6,876 nt of DNA from Pyrinomonadaceae bacterium (GCA_025937955.1 JAICQI010000313.1:1-6876), one strand, 5' to 3'. Positions 1 to 5,760 are shown, numbered from the stretch's first letter. The notes: generated from the letters alone by a model not told the origin. Numbers and translations are program-made.

Positions 1-1
1 A

Positions 2-421
2 CTCTTCATCTCCCACAGTTTCCAGGACGATGCATTTGTGCGCGACCTCCGAGCGGCGCTGGCAGATCATGGATACGAAGCATGGATTGCACCGCGCGAG
101 CTACAAGGTGGCGATCTGCTCTGGTCGGAACTCCAAAACGCGATCGATGAAGCGTCGGCTTTCGCAGTAGTAGTCAGCCCTGCTGCGTTGCAGTCGACGT
201 GGGTTGGCAAGGAATTGCGCTACGCGCTAGACGTACAGAAGCAACGTGGGAAACCGAAGTTTCCCATCATCCCGCTCTCATTAAGCGGTACGAAGCTCGG
301 CGTCTTCGAAGAATTCTTCAGCGACCAACCACTCTACATCCCCGTGAGCAACGATGTGGGCGGAGTCGAAGCCGCAATGATTGCCATTGTTTTCGCAATT
401 GGGGAGCCCACTACCGGCTAA
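2..421 (+). CDS. TIR-domain protein, 5' end missing
   Basis: This is the C-terminal 139 codons of a gene that enters from the left edge in frame 2 and stops at TAA 419-421. The first visible residues, LFISHS, match the first strand and loop of a TIR domain. They are followed by a W-I-A-P segment, a G-G-D-x-x-W turn and S-x-W-V-x-K-E-L. The glutamate of that last motif (codon 212-214) sits where NADase TIR domains carry their catalytic Glu. The TIR fold fills everything visible and the protein ends right after it. The full protein is therefore either little more than a TIR domain or one with a C-terminal TIR behind an unseen N-terminal part. TIR families cleave NAD+ or make cyclic-ADP-ribose signals, often in anti-phage defence; that role is inference here. 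The GTG at 38 is internal to the domain and unlikely to be the start. The next gene to the right is convergent and is not an obvious partner. Confidence 0.87.
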   Translation, partial: LFISHSFQDDAFVRDLRAALADHGYEAWIAPRELQGGDLLWSELQNAIDEASAFAVVVSPAALQSTWVGKELRYALDVQKQRGKPKFPIIPLSLSGTKLGVFEEFFSDQPLYIPVSNDVGGVEAAMIAIVFAIGEPTTG

Positions 422-431
422 CACAATCAAT

Positions 432-454
432 CGCAACTTCCGAGTCGAGTTGCG
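432..454. repeat. small inverted repeat after the TIR gene
   Basis: A perfect 7-bp inverted repeat, CGCAACT at 432-438 and AGTTGCG at 448-454, has a 9-nt loop and starts 11 nt after the TIR stop codon. It could form a hairpin at the end of that transcript. It is short and has no T-run after it, so it is not a convincing intrinsic terminator. The rest of the gap to the convergent glycosidase stop at 569 shows nothing I can name. Confidence 0.35.
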
Positions 455-568
455 CAACGTATTGTCGAGACGAGGCACTAATTACTGAAGCGTAAAAGAC
501 GTTACAGGTAGATATCGTTGCAGCATATTTGGCCACAAGCAACGCGTCGTCAGGTTTCTCAAATGCTC

Positions 569-2143
569 TCAACGTAGTGGTTGTAGGGTGATGAGATATA
601 CGTCGTTCTCGCGCAGAGGCACGTCGCGTGAGAATTGATCGGAAGCCTTAACTTCGATGGGCATGCTTGAGACTGGCCGGCCGTCGTTGCGCTGCGCCAG
701 TTCTCGGACCTGTTCGCGCGTGAGTGACAGCGGTGAGCCCAGCTTCAAGTAATCGCTGTAGACATCGTTCACGCCGTAGCCGACGCGATAGATGTTCAAC
801 GTATACCTTCCGCGTGGCAGGCCCGCAAACGAGACGCGTGCCTCGCCGATCTCTTTCGACGGCTGATCGCGCTTGAAGTAGACCTGATTGCTTTCTTTTG
901 TTTGCGGCGGGGTGTAGTTCCAAAAGAGCACCTGTACGCCACCGCCATTGCGTGTGGCCCAACTGTTCGGATCGTCTGAGACGAGTTCCTCAGTGCCGAG
1001 ACGATTCAAAAACTGATATGCGTAGAAAGAAGGCTTGCGCAAACCCTGAAAGTTGATCAACCCGAAGCCGCCGTGAAAGGGCGACGGCACGGGACCGTTC
1101 TCTTCGAATATGTCGGTGAAGGTCCAGTAAGACATCGATTGCGCGTGACCCTCGGAGCCTTTAAGGCGCGAGAGAATGTACGCGGCTGATATATAGGAGT
1201 CATGAACAGGGTCGCGCGGTGAGTAAGACGTGCTCCACTCGGTGTAGTGCAGCGGCAGGTTCGGCATCGCGGACGCTTTGACTTGCGCGCGCACGTCGCG
1301 CACACCGGCAACGATCGCTTCAGGCGACGGATCGAGAAAGAGTTGTTGCGTGCCCTCTGCGTCGAGCGCGCCACTCGTCACGCCGTAGTCGTGCGTGGTG
1401 ACAAAGTCGAGTGGAACGTTCGCCTTCGTGGCGTGATCGATCATCTCGCGAATCCATGCGCGCCCGGCGGTCGCAGGACCCCCGACGCGATACTCCGGCG
1501 AGACGGTTTTGATAGCGCGGACAGTCGCATCGTAGAGCTTGAAGTACTCGTCCTGATCGCCTGACCAGAAAAGATCTTTCAGGTTGGGTTCGTTCCAGAC
1601 TTCGAAGTACCACTGCCGTACTTCCTGGTGCCCGTAGCGTTTGGTCCAGTGTTGCACGAGCGCGTGGACCAGCCGTTCCCACTTGGCATAATCTCGCGGC
1701 GGTGTGATGTTGCCTTTCCACCAGAAGATCGTTTTCTCTCCGCTCGCGAGCCGCTGCGGCATGAAGCCGAACTCGACAAACGGGCGCATGCCTGTGTTGA
1801 GGATCGCGTCGTAAACGGCGTCGATGTACTGGAAGTTGTAAACCGGACGTCCTTGCTTGTCTTCGGAGTAGATGCCGAGCTCGTCCTGTAAGAGCCCGTG
1901 CATGCGGAGGTATTCGAACCCACATTCGCGGTGAACGATAGCGAGATCGCGTTGCCAGTCGGCGCGCAAGCCTTCCGCGAGGCGTCCGGCGCCGACGACG
2001 AGATGAGCAAACCGATCGCGCGTGCCTTTGACGCGCCGGTAGTCAACCGAGATCAGGCGCGAAGGAGCGGATTGCGCCAGCACGGACGCAGTCGCAACGA
2101 GCAGTACGCTAACGGCGAAGACGATGCGGAGTAACTTGGACAC
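569..2143 (-). CDS. secreted GH39 family glycosidase (probable beta-xylosidase)
   Basis: This is the second gene of the minus-strand glycosidase unit, 524 codons from GTG 2143 to TGA at 571-569. Residues 1-24 form a classic Sec signal peptide: a short basic start (VSKLLR), a hydrophobic core, and V-L-A before Q24. A (beta/alpha)8 barrel follows to about residue 365, then a beta-rich C-terminal part. The acid/base glutamate is E185 in FEVWNEPNL and the nucleophile is E302 in HYTEWS. Their spacing of 117 residues equals that of E160 and E277 in the Thermoanaerobacterium GH39 xylosidase. Family members release xylose from the non-reducing ends of xylo-oligosaccharides; other GH39 specificities (iduronidase, arabinopyranosidase) cannot be excluded. 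The frame stays open upstream to a GTG at 2248 that overlaps the GH51 stop as GTGA. That would add 35 residues, 20 of them encoded by the cloverleaf repeat. I prefer 2143 because it gives a normal signal peptide, but neither start has a good ribosome binding site. Confidence 0.88.
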   Translation of the reverse strand: MSKLLRIVFAVSVLLVATASVLAQSAPSRLISVDYRRVKGTRDRFAHLVVGAGRLAEGLRADWQRDLAIVHRECGFEYLRMHGLLQDELGIYSEDKQGRPVYNFQYIDAVYDAILNTGMRPFVEFGFMPQRLASGEKTIFWWKGNITPPRDYAKWERLVHALVQHWTKRYGHQEVRQWYFEVWNEPNLKDLFWSGDQDEYFKLYDATVRAIKTVSPEYRVGGPATAGRAWIREMIDHATKANVPLDFVTTHDYGVTSGALDAEGTQQLFLDPSPEAIVAGVRDVRAQVKASAMPNLPLHYTEWSTSYSPRDPVHDSYISAAYILSRLKGSEGHAQSMSYWTFTDIFEENGPVPSPFHGGFGLINFQGLRKPSFYAYQFLNRLGTEELVSDDPNSWATRNGGGVQVLFWNYTPPQTKESNQVYFKRDQPSKEIGEARVSFAGLPRGRYTLNIYRVGYGVNDVYSDYLKLGSPLSLTREQVRELAQRNDGRPVSSMPIEVKASDQFSRDVPLRENDVYLITLQPLR

Positions 2144-2206
2144 CTTGGAGTGCGCCGGCTTGCCGGCGCTTTGGTCAAAGCGGTGCCAAGGCACCGCACT
2201 CCAGGG
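2143..2206. repeat. three-hairpin cloverleaf-like repeat in the GH51-GH39 junction
   Basis: This is a closed, nested palindromic element. The outer arms TGGAGTGCG (2146-2154) and CGCACTCCA (2195-2203) pair perfectly, and the stem extends to 2143/2206 with one weak pair. Inside are three side-by-side hairpins: the GCCGGC-TT-GCCGGC palindrome (2154-2167), CTTTG-GT-CAAAG (2169-2180) and GGTGCC-AA-GGCACC (2182-2195). From memory, elements of this sequence type are dispersed between genes in soil Acidobacteriota and Verrucomicrobiota. That is recollection, not a search result. It has no coding capacity of its own and resembles REP or MITE-type non-autonomous repeats. On the minus strand it is open in the frame of the downstream glycosidase. 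In the operon mRNA it would form a folded block between the two cistrons, with its base touching the GTG at 2143. Confidence 0.8.
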
Positions 2207-2224
2207 AGGAATACAATTCCCTGG
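2201..2224. repeat. short inverted repeat beside the cloverleaf element
   Basis: CCAGGGA (2201-2207) and TCCCTGG (2218-2224) are perfect 7-bp inverted arms around a 10-nt loop. The first arm overlaps the outer arm of the cloverleaf repeat, so the two folds would compete. It may be part of the repeat's flank or an alternative mRNA hairpin just after the GH51 stop codon. It has no T-tract, so I do not call it a terminator. Confidence 0.4.
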
Positions 2225-2244
2225 AATACTGAGAGCCGTATCGA

Positions 2245-3831
2245 TCACTTGATTTCCAGCACTACGACCGACTTCGCTGGGATACTCAAGCTCAACTGCG
2301 AGCCCTGAAGCTTGTAACCGCTGAACCGCACCGGCTTAACGACGTCTCGCTGATCGAACGTGTTCATCGCGTTAATCGCAGGCGCCGTCAGTATCTCTCC
2401 TGAGACACTTTTGATCGATGCGCCTGTCGTTGTGATCTCAGCGGCTCGAGCCGGGTCGAGGTTGACGATGGAGAGGTGCAGTCGACCTTCGGCATCACGC
2501 GAAGCCGAAGCATGCAGCGAGGGCACTGACGCCTGGTCCAGCTTGTACTCCGGCGCGTTGAGATCGACGGGAATCAACGTCGCACCCTGATGCACTTTGT
2601 ACATCCTGAAGACGTGATAAGTCGGCGTCAACACCATCTTCTCTTTGTCTGTTAACACCATCGCCTGAAGCACGTTCACCATTTGCGCGATGTTGGCCAT
2701 GCGAACGCGATCAGCATACCTGTTGAAAATGTTCAGGTTGACGGCTGCGACCATCGCGTCGCGTAGCGTGCTCTGCTGATAGAGTGCGCCCATATCGCGT
2801 CCGGGTTCCGCGTCGTACCACGTACCCCACTCATCGACCAGCAATCCCACGCGCTTCTGCGGATCGTGCTTGTCCATGATCGCGCTGTGTTTTTGGATGA
2901 ATTCGTCCATGCGCAACGTGCGAATGAGCGTAGCATGCCATTCCTTTTCACCGAACTGTGTTGCCGAACCTTTCTTGTCCCAGTTGCTCGTCGGCAGTGT
3001 GTAGTAGTGCAGTGAGAGACCATCCATGTGCCGCGCCGCCTGGGCCATCAGTACTTCGGTCCAGTTGTAATTGTCGTCGTGAGAACCGACCGCCACCTTC
3101 TGAATGCGGTTGCCGGAATGGTTCTTGACGAACGTCGCGTACTGGCGATACACGTCGGCATAAAACTCCGGACGCATATGTCCACCGCAACCCCAGGTCT
3201 CGTTCCCGACTGCGAAGAACGGAACCTTCCATGGCTTGTCGCGTCCGTTCTGGCGGCGCAGGTTGGCGAGCGTGGAGTCGGAATCGGAGGTCATGTATTC
3301 GATCCACTCCATCTGCTCCTGTGGTGTGCCGCTGCCGACGTTTCCGTTAATGTAAGCGTCAGCGCCGAGCATTTCGCAGAGCTCCATGAACTCGTGCGTG
3401 CCGAAGGCGTTTGTATCGACGCCGCCCCAGCTCGCATTCGGACGGCGCGGGCGTTTGTCGCGTGGTCCAATGCCATCGCGCCAGTGATACTCGTCGGCGA
3501 AGCAGCCACCGGGCCAGCGCAGGACCGGCACGCGCAACTCCTTCAACGCTGCGACGACGTCGTTGCGCAGGCCGCGCGTGTTCGGAATCGTCGAGTTTTC
3601 ACCGACCCAGAGACCTTCGTATATCAGCCGCCCGAGATGCTCTGCGAAATGTCCGTAGATGTTTCGGTTGATAGTAGCGCCGGGCCGATCGGCATGGACC
3701 ACCAGGGTGGCCTGATAAGGTTGAGTGTTTTGAGCCAGAGGCGCAGACGTGGGCAAAGAACATATTAAAATGACTGCCAACGCCAGTACCGAAAGAATAT
3801 TGTTGTGACTTTTTCTTGTGCCTATACTCAT
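2245..3831 (-). CDS. secreted GH51 alpha-L-arabinofuranosidase
   Basis: The product is 528 residues, close to the usual GH51 length plus a signal peptide, and removes terminal alpha-L-arabinofuranosyl groups from arabinoxylan or arabinan. Residues 1-33 are a Sec signal peptide (basic start, hydrophobic stretch about 12-25, P-L-A before Q34), so it acts in the periplasm or outside. The family signature RWPGGCF lies at 105-111. The acid/base glutamate is E211 in VGNETWGCGG and the nucleophile is E334 in LVDEWGTW. A (beta/alpha)8 barrel covers about 55-400, followed by the typical C-terminal beta-sandwich (about 405-527). ATG 3829-3831 is chosen because it gives the complete signal peptide; no strong ribosome binding site precedes it. 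The gene lies upstream of the GH39 glycosidase, about 101 nt away or overlapping by 4 nt depending on that gene's start, so the two are very likely co-transcribed. Its promoter must lie in or next to the divergent cupin gene; I could not resolve it. Confidence 0.94.
   Translation of the reverse strand: MSIGTRKSHNNILSVLALAVILICSLPTSAPLAQNTQPYQATLVVHADRPGATINRNIYGHFAEHLGRLIYEGLWVGENSTIPNTRGLRNDVVAALKELRVPVLRWPGGCFADEYHWRDGIGPRDKRPRRPNASWGGVDTNAFGTHEFMELCEMLGADAYINGNVGSGTPQEQMEWIEYMTSDSDSTLANLRRQNGRDKPWKVPFFAVGNETWGCGGHMRPEFYADVYRQYATFVKNHSGNRIQKVAVGSHDDNYNWTEVLMAQAARHMDGLSLHYYTLPTSNWDKKGSATQFGEKEWHATLIRTLRMDEFIQKHSAIMDKHDPQKRVGLLVDEWGTWYDAEPGRDMGALYQQSTLRDAMVAAVNLNIFNRYADRVRMANIAQMVNVLQAMVLTDKEKMVLTPTYHVFRMYKVHQGATLIPVDLNAPEYKLDQASVPSLHASASRDAEGRLHLSIVNLDPARAAEITTTGASIKSVSGEILTAPAINAMNTFDQRDVVKPVRFSGYKLQGSQLSLSIPAKSVVVLEIK
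3800..3828 (+). promoter_or_regulatory. candidate promoter of the cupin gene
   Basis: TTGTTG (3800-3805) and TATACT (3823-3828) are separated by 17 nt, a sigma-70-like arrangement with a good -10 and a weak -35. Transcription would begin near 3835, just before the GAAGGAG ribosome binding site of the cupin. The site lies entirely inside the first codons of the divergent GH51 gene. It is prediction from pattern only. Confidence 0.4.
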
Positions 3832-3835
3832 AGCT

Positions 3836-3842
3836 GAAGGAG
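3836..3842 (+). promoter_or_regulatory. ribosome binding site of the cupin gene
   Basis: GAAGGAG ends 8 nt before ATG 3851. It is the strongest Shine-Dalgarno match in the window and fixes the cupin start. It lies in the 19-nt gap between the two divergent start codons. Confidence 0.75.
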
Positions 3843-3850
3843 CCTAAATC

Positions 3851-4222
3851 ATGAAACGACTCTTAGTTTTGGTAGTGGTGCTGCTCGTAACAGGAATTGC
3901 CCGCAGTGACGCGAGTGTAACACGGACACAAGATCCGGTGATCGTAAATTCAAAAACGATTGCCCTGAAATTGGAGAACCCGCGAGTACGTGTGCTCGAA
4001 GCCACGCTCAAGCCCGGCGACAAAGAGCAAACTCATTCCCATCCCGCGTACATCATCTATGTCATCGAAGGCGGCAAGTTCCGCAACCACGCCACTGACG
4101 GAACCGTTTCGGACGGAGAATTCAAAACCGGCGACGTCATCTACCGCGACGCCGTAACGCACTGGGCCGAGAACACCGGCGACACCACCATCCGCCTGGT
4201 GCTCGTGGAGCTGAAGAAGTAG
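3851..4222 (+). CDS. small secreted cupin-domain protein
   Basis: This is a 123-residue protein starting at ATG 3851 behind a clear GAAGGAG site. Residues 1 to about 21 form a signal peptide (MKRLLVLVVVLLV core, possible cleavage around S-D-A), so it should be exported. The rest is a single cupin barrel. Motif 1 has the H-x-H pair at H62 and H64, and motif 2 (GDVIYRDAVTHWAEN) has H104 and N108. The usual motif-1 glutamate, expected 4-5 residues after H64, is replaced by a hydrophobic residue, leaving a three-histidine metal site. Substrate and reaction cannot be told from sequence; small cupins may be dioxygenases, isomerases or simple binders. It diverges from the arabinofuranosidase and converges on the response regulator, so it appears to be a single-gene unit. 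A link to sugar metabolism is only suggested by position. Confidence 0.9.
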   Translation: MKRLLVLVVVLLVTGIARSDASVTRTQDPVIVNSKTIALKLENPRVRVLEATLKPGDKEQTHSHPAYIIYVIEGGKFRNHATDGTVSDGEFKTGDVIYRDAVTHWAENTGDTTIRLVLVELKK

Positions 4223-4224
4223 AG

Positions 4225-4252
4225 CCGCAGATTGACACGGATGAACACAGAT
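4225..4252. repeat. short degenerate tandem repeat after the cupin gene
   Basis: Two and a partial copies of a decamer occur here: GATTGACACG (4230-4239), GATGAACACA (4240-4249), then GAT. They are preceded by CCGCA. This CCGCAGAT/ACACGGAT style of sequence resembles short dispersed intergenic repeats I know from several soil bacterial genomes (recollection, not a search). It fills most of the 40-nt gap between the convergent cupin and response regulator stops. No terminator hairpin is evident. Confidence 0.5.
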
Positions 4253-4262
4253 CCGATATCTC

Positions 4263-4745
4263 TCAACTCGGACCGATTAGGCTGCCCGATCCTGTAGGTG
4301 AGAGCAGGCGGGCGATGAGTTGAGACATGCGATCCAGATCGAGTGGTTTGGTTAGATAACCCGAGACGCCGACATCGTAAGCAGCGCGTTGAAAGCCTTC
4401 CGTGCCAAACGCGGTAATCGCTACTATGGGTATATCGCGCAACGCGTCGTTTTCGCGAATCCTACGCGTTGCGCCCAGTCCATCCAACGTCGGCAAGTTT
4501 ATATCCATTAAAATGAGGTTGGGCATCATCTGTGTCGCAACTGCAATAGCGTCTTCACCATTTCCGGCCGTTAGCACTCTGTAACCCTGTTGCTGAAGAA
4601 ACAGGCTGATCATTGCCACGTTATCTGCCGAATCGTCCACAACGAGGATCAGAAACTTCGGCTCGATTTGTTGACCCTTGCTCGCGGCCTTGTTTTGACC
4701 GAGTGGCGGAAGGCCCGAGGTGGCTAACGGATCTTTGGGTGCCAT
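4263..4745 (-). CDS. single-domain response regulator (CheY-like receiver)
   Basis: The product is 160 residues: an N-terminal Pro/Lys-rich tail of about 30 residues, one receiver domain (about 31-148) and a short Gly/Ser tail, with no output domain. All key residues are present: acidic pair D37-D38, phospho-acceptor D81 in LMDINLP, T111, aromatic Y130 and K133 in YLTKP. Their spacings (81 to 111, 81 to 133) are the same as in CheY (57 to 87, 57 to 109). It should accept phosphate from a histidine kinase and signal by protein contact; in subfamily it resembles the stand-alone DivK-type receivers. No kinase or phosphotransferase gene is adjacent, so its partner is unknown. ATG 4743-4745 is chosen because an in-frame TAA lies at 4755-4757. 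There is no Shine-Dalgarno sequence, and a TATAAT box lies only 8 nt upstream. Confidence 0.93.
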   Translation of the reverse strand: MAPKDPLATSGLPPLGQNKAASKGQQIEPKFLILVVDDSADNVAMISLFLQQQGYRVLTAGNGEDAIAVATQMMPNLILMDINLPTLDGLGATRRIRENDALRDIPIVAITAFGTEGFQRAAYDVGVSGYLTKPLDLDRMSQLIARLLSPTGSGSLIGPS

Positions 4746-4753
4746 ATGCAGCG

Positions 4754-4783
4754 ATTATAACGACCATTGCCTTGGTTTAGTAA
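4754..4783 (-). promoter_or_regulatory. candidate promoter of the response regulator (leaderless)
   Basis: Read on the minus strand, TATAAT (4759-4754) is a perfect -10 box. A weak -35, TTACTA (4783-4778), sits 18 nt further upstream. The predicted first base is near 4747, about two bases before ATG 4745. With no ribosome binding site present, this fits a leaderless transcript. Confidence 0.5.
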
Positions 4784-4804
4784 AACAGCAAACAACTGTA
4801 TGTA

Positions 4805-4821
4805 ATCCGTGTGATCTATGG
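4805..4821. repeat. degenerate inverted copy of the 4225 repeat
   Basis: The 17 bases starting ATCCGTGT here match the reverse complement of 4225-4242 at 14 of 18 aligned positions with one gap (ATCCGTGT, then ATCT, then GG). With the other copy it brackets the response regulator gene in inverted orientation. It may be a decayed member of the same dispersed repeat. At this length chance similarity is possible. Confidence 0.35.
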
Positions 4822-4846
4822 AACAATGTGTTTCTAACCAAAATCT

Positions 4847-5710
4847 ATGGACAGGCAATTTCACCCGGCAATCGCGGCGATCAAATCGGACGACCTGGAG
4901 AAGTTCAAAGCACTGGTCGCCGCAGATTCTTCTCTCGCAACGTCGCGGTCATCGAGAAGTCATCCAACATTGCTGCAATGCGTGGCGTTGGACGACAAAG
5001 GCAAGCCGAACAACGTGGCAATGGCCGAAGTCTTGATTGATGCCGGCGCTGAGCTGAACGAACCACTCGTCGCCGCAGGCAGTATAAACAACCGGGGCGT
5101 TGCGGAACTCTTGCTCGATCGTGGTGCAGCGATCGATGGGACAGGCGGTTGGTCTCCGTTGGAAGAGGCGCTCTACTGGAACAGTCAGGACGTGATCGCG
5201 TTGCTACTCGAGCGTGGCGCGAAAGTGCAGAACCTGCGTATTGCCGCCGGACTCGGTCGAACAGATCTCATCGAAAACTATTTCAATGCAGACGGAAGTT
5301 TGAAGCCTGAAGCCGGTAAGATTAACTGGCCCTGGGGCGACCTCGAAACGATCGCGCATTCGAATCACGGAACCGCCGGCAAGCAGTCACTTTCTGATCG
5401 AGTCAACGCCTGGTCACAGGATCAGCAGGGAATCGTCAACAACGCTTTCGTCTACGCCTGCATGCACGGCCACATCGACGCCGCACAATTGCTGTTGGAC
5501 AAAGGCGCCGAGATCAATGTCATCCCCGGCGGCTTCGATTACGCCGGCACGGGACTCCACTACGCCGCGCTCAACGGACATCGTGCAATGGTCGAGTTTC
5601 TCCTGAACCACGGCGCCGATCGAAACGTAAAGGACACCAAGGTCAACTCAACAGCAGCCGGCTGGGCCGAACACGGTGGCCACCCCGACATTCGCGACAT
5701 GTTAGGTTGA
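4847..5710 (+). CDS. ankyrin-repeat protein
   Basis: This is a 287-residue protein with no signal peptide or membrane segment, so probably cytoplasmic. About eight ankyrin-like units can be followed: roughly residues 5-31, 40-71, 72-97, 101-127, 128-150, 196-224, 233-260 and 262-287. The best ones carry the usual L-L-L-x-x-G-A-x-x-N/D signature (LLLDRGAAID, LLLERGAKV, LLLDKGAEIN, LLNHGADRN). Residues about 151-195 do not fit the repeat pattern and look like an insertion between the fourth/fifth and later units. Ankyrin arrays bind proteins; nothing shows the partner or an enzymatic activity. ATG 4847 is the first possible start because an in-frame TAA lies at 4835-4837. No Shine-Dalgarno sequence precedes it, as for the divergent response regulator. 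The serine hydrolase follows after 50 nt on the same strand but has its own -10 box, so co-transcription is uncertain. Confidence 0.9.
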   Translation: MDRQFHPAIAAIKSDDLEKFKALVAADSSLATSRSSRSHPTLLQCVALDDKGKPNNVAMAEVLIDAGAELNEPLVAAGSINNRGVAELLLDRGAAIDGTGGWSPLEEALYWNSQDVIALLLERGAKVQNLRIAAGLGRTDLIENYFNADGSLKPEAGKINWPWGDLETIAHSNHGTAGKQSLSDRVNAWSQDQQGIVNNAFVYACMHGHIDAAQLLLDKGAEINVIPGGFDYAGTGLHYAALNGHRAMVEFLLNHGADRNVKDTKVNSTAAGWAEHGGHPDIRDMLG

Positions 5711-5735
5711 AAAGCAAAAAAGTATAAGGCAAATC

Positions 5736-5741
5736 TATAAT
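5736..5741 (+). promoter_or_regulatory. candidate -10 box of the serine hydrolase gene
   Basis: TATAAT at 5736-5741 is a perfect -10 element in the 50-nt gap after the ankyrin gene. No recognisable -35 sits 16-18 nt upstream; that stretch is simply A-rich. Transcription would begin near 5748, leaving a leader of about 13 nt. Confidence 0.4.
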
Positions 5742-5744
5742 CCT

Positions 5745-5755
5745 GAAGGATAGGA
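5745..5755 (+). promoter_or_regulatory. ribosome binding site of the serine hydrolase gene
   Basis: GAAGGA (5745-5750) lies 10 nt before ATG 5761, and a second AGGA (5752-5755) lies 5 nt before it. Together they support the start at 5761. If the TATAAT at 5736 is used, only the second site would lie fully in the transcript. Confidence 0.55.
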
Positions 5756-5760
5756 TCAAT

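Noticed and set aside
199..495. Second open frame of 98 codons across the TIR gene and past its stop
   Set aside because: It overlaps the well-supported TIR frame, has no recognisable domain, no ribosome binding site, and an Arg-rich composition typical of a shadow frame.
1320..2046. Long open frames of 155 and 201 codons in the other minus-strand frames of the GH39 gene
   Set aside because: They are Arg/Ser/Thr-rich out-of-frame readings of a high-GC gene with no domain signatures; the GH39 frame has catalytic motifs and a signal peptide.
3028..3768. 246-codon open frame on the + strand opposite the GH51 gene
   Set aside because: It lies antisense to a gene with complete GH51 motifs, has no start signal and no recognisable fold.
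4252..4272. TCCGA...TCGGA inverted repeat between the convergent cupin and receiver genes as a terminator
   Set aside because: Only 5 bp with an 11-nt loop and no T-tract; too weak to call.
539..4450. Identical 12-mer GCAACGCGTCGT at 539-550 and 4439-4450
   Set aside because: One copy is inside the receiver coding region and one in a gap; no extended similarity or symmetry, so chance is the simplest explanation.
4772..4806. Possible + strand promoter for the ankyrin gene (TGTAAT at 4801-4806)
   Set aside because: The -10 is reasonable, but no -35 matches at 16-18 nt spacing, the TG extension is off by one base, and the box overlaps the degenerate repeat copy.
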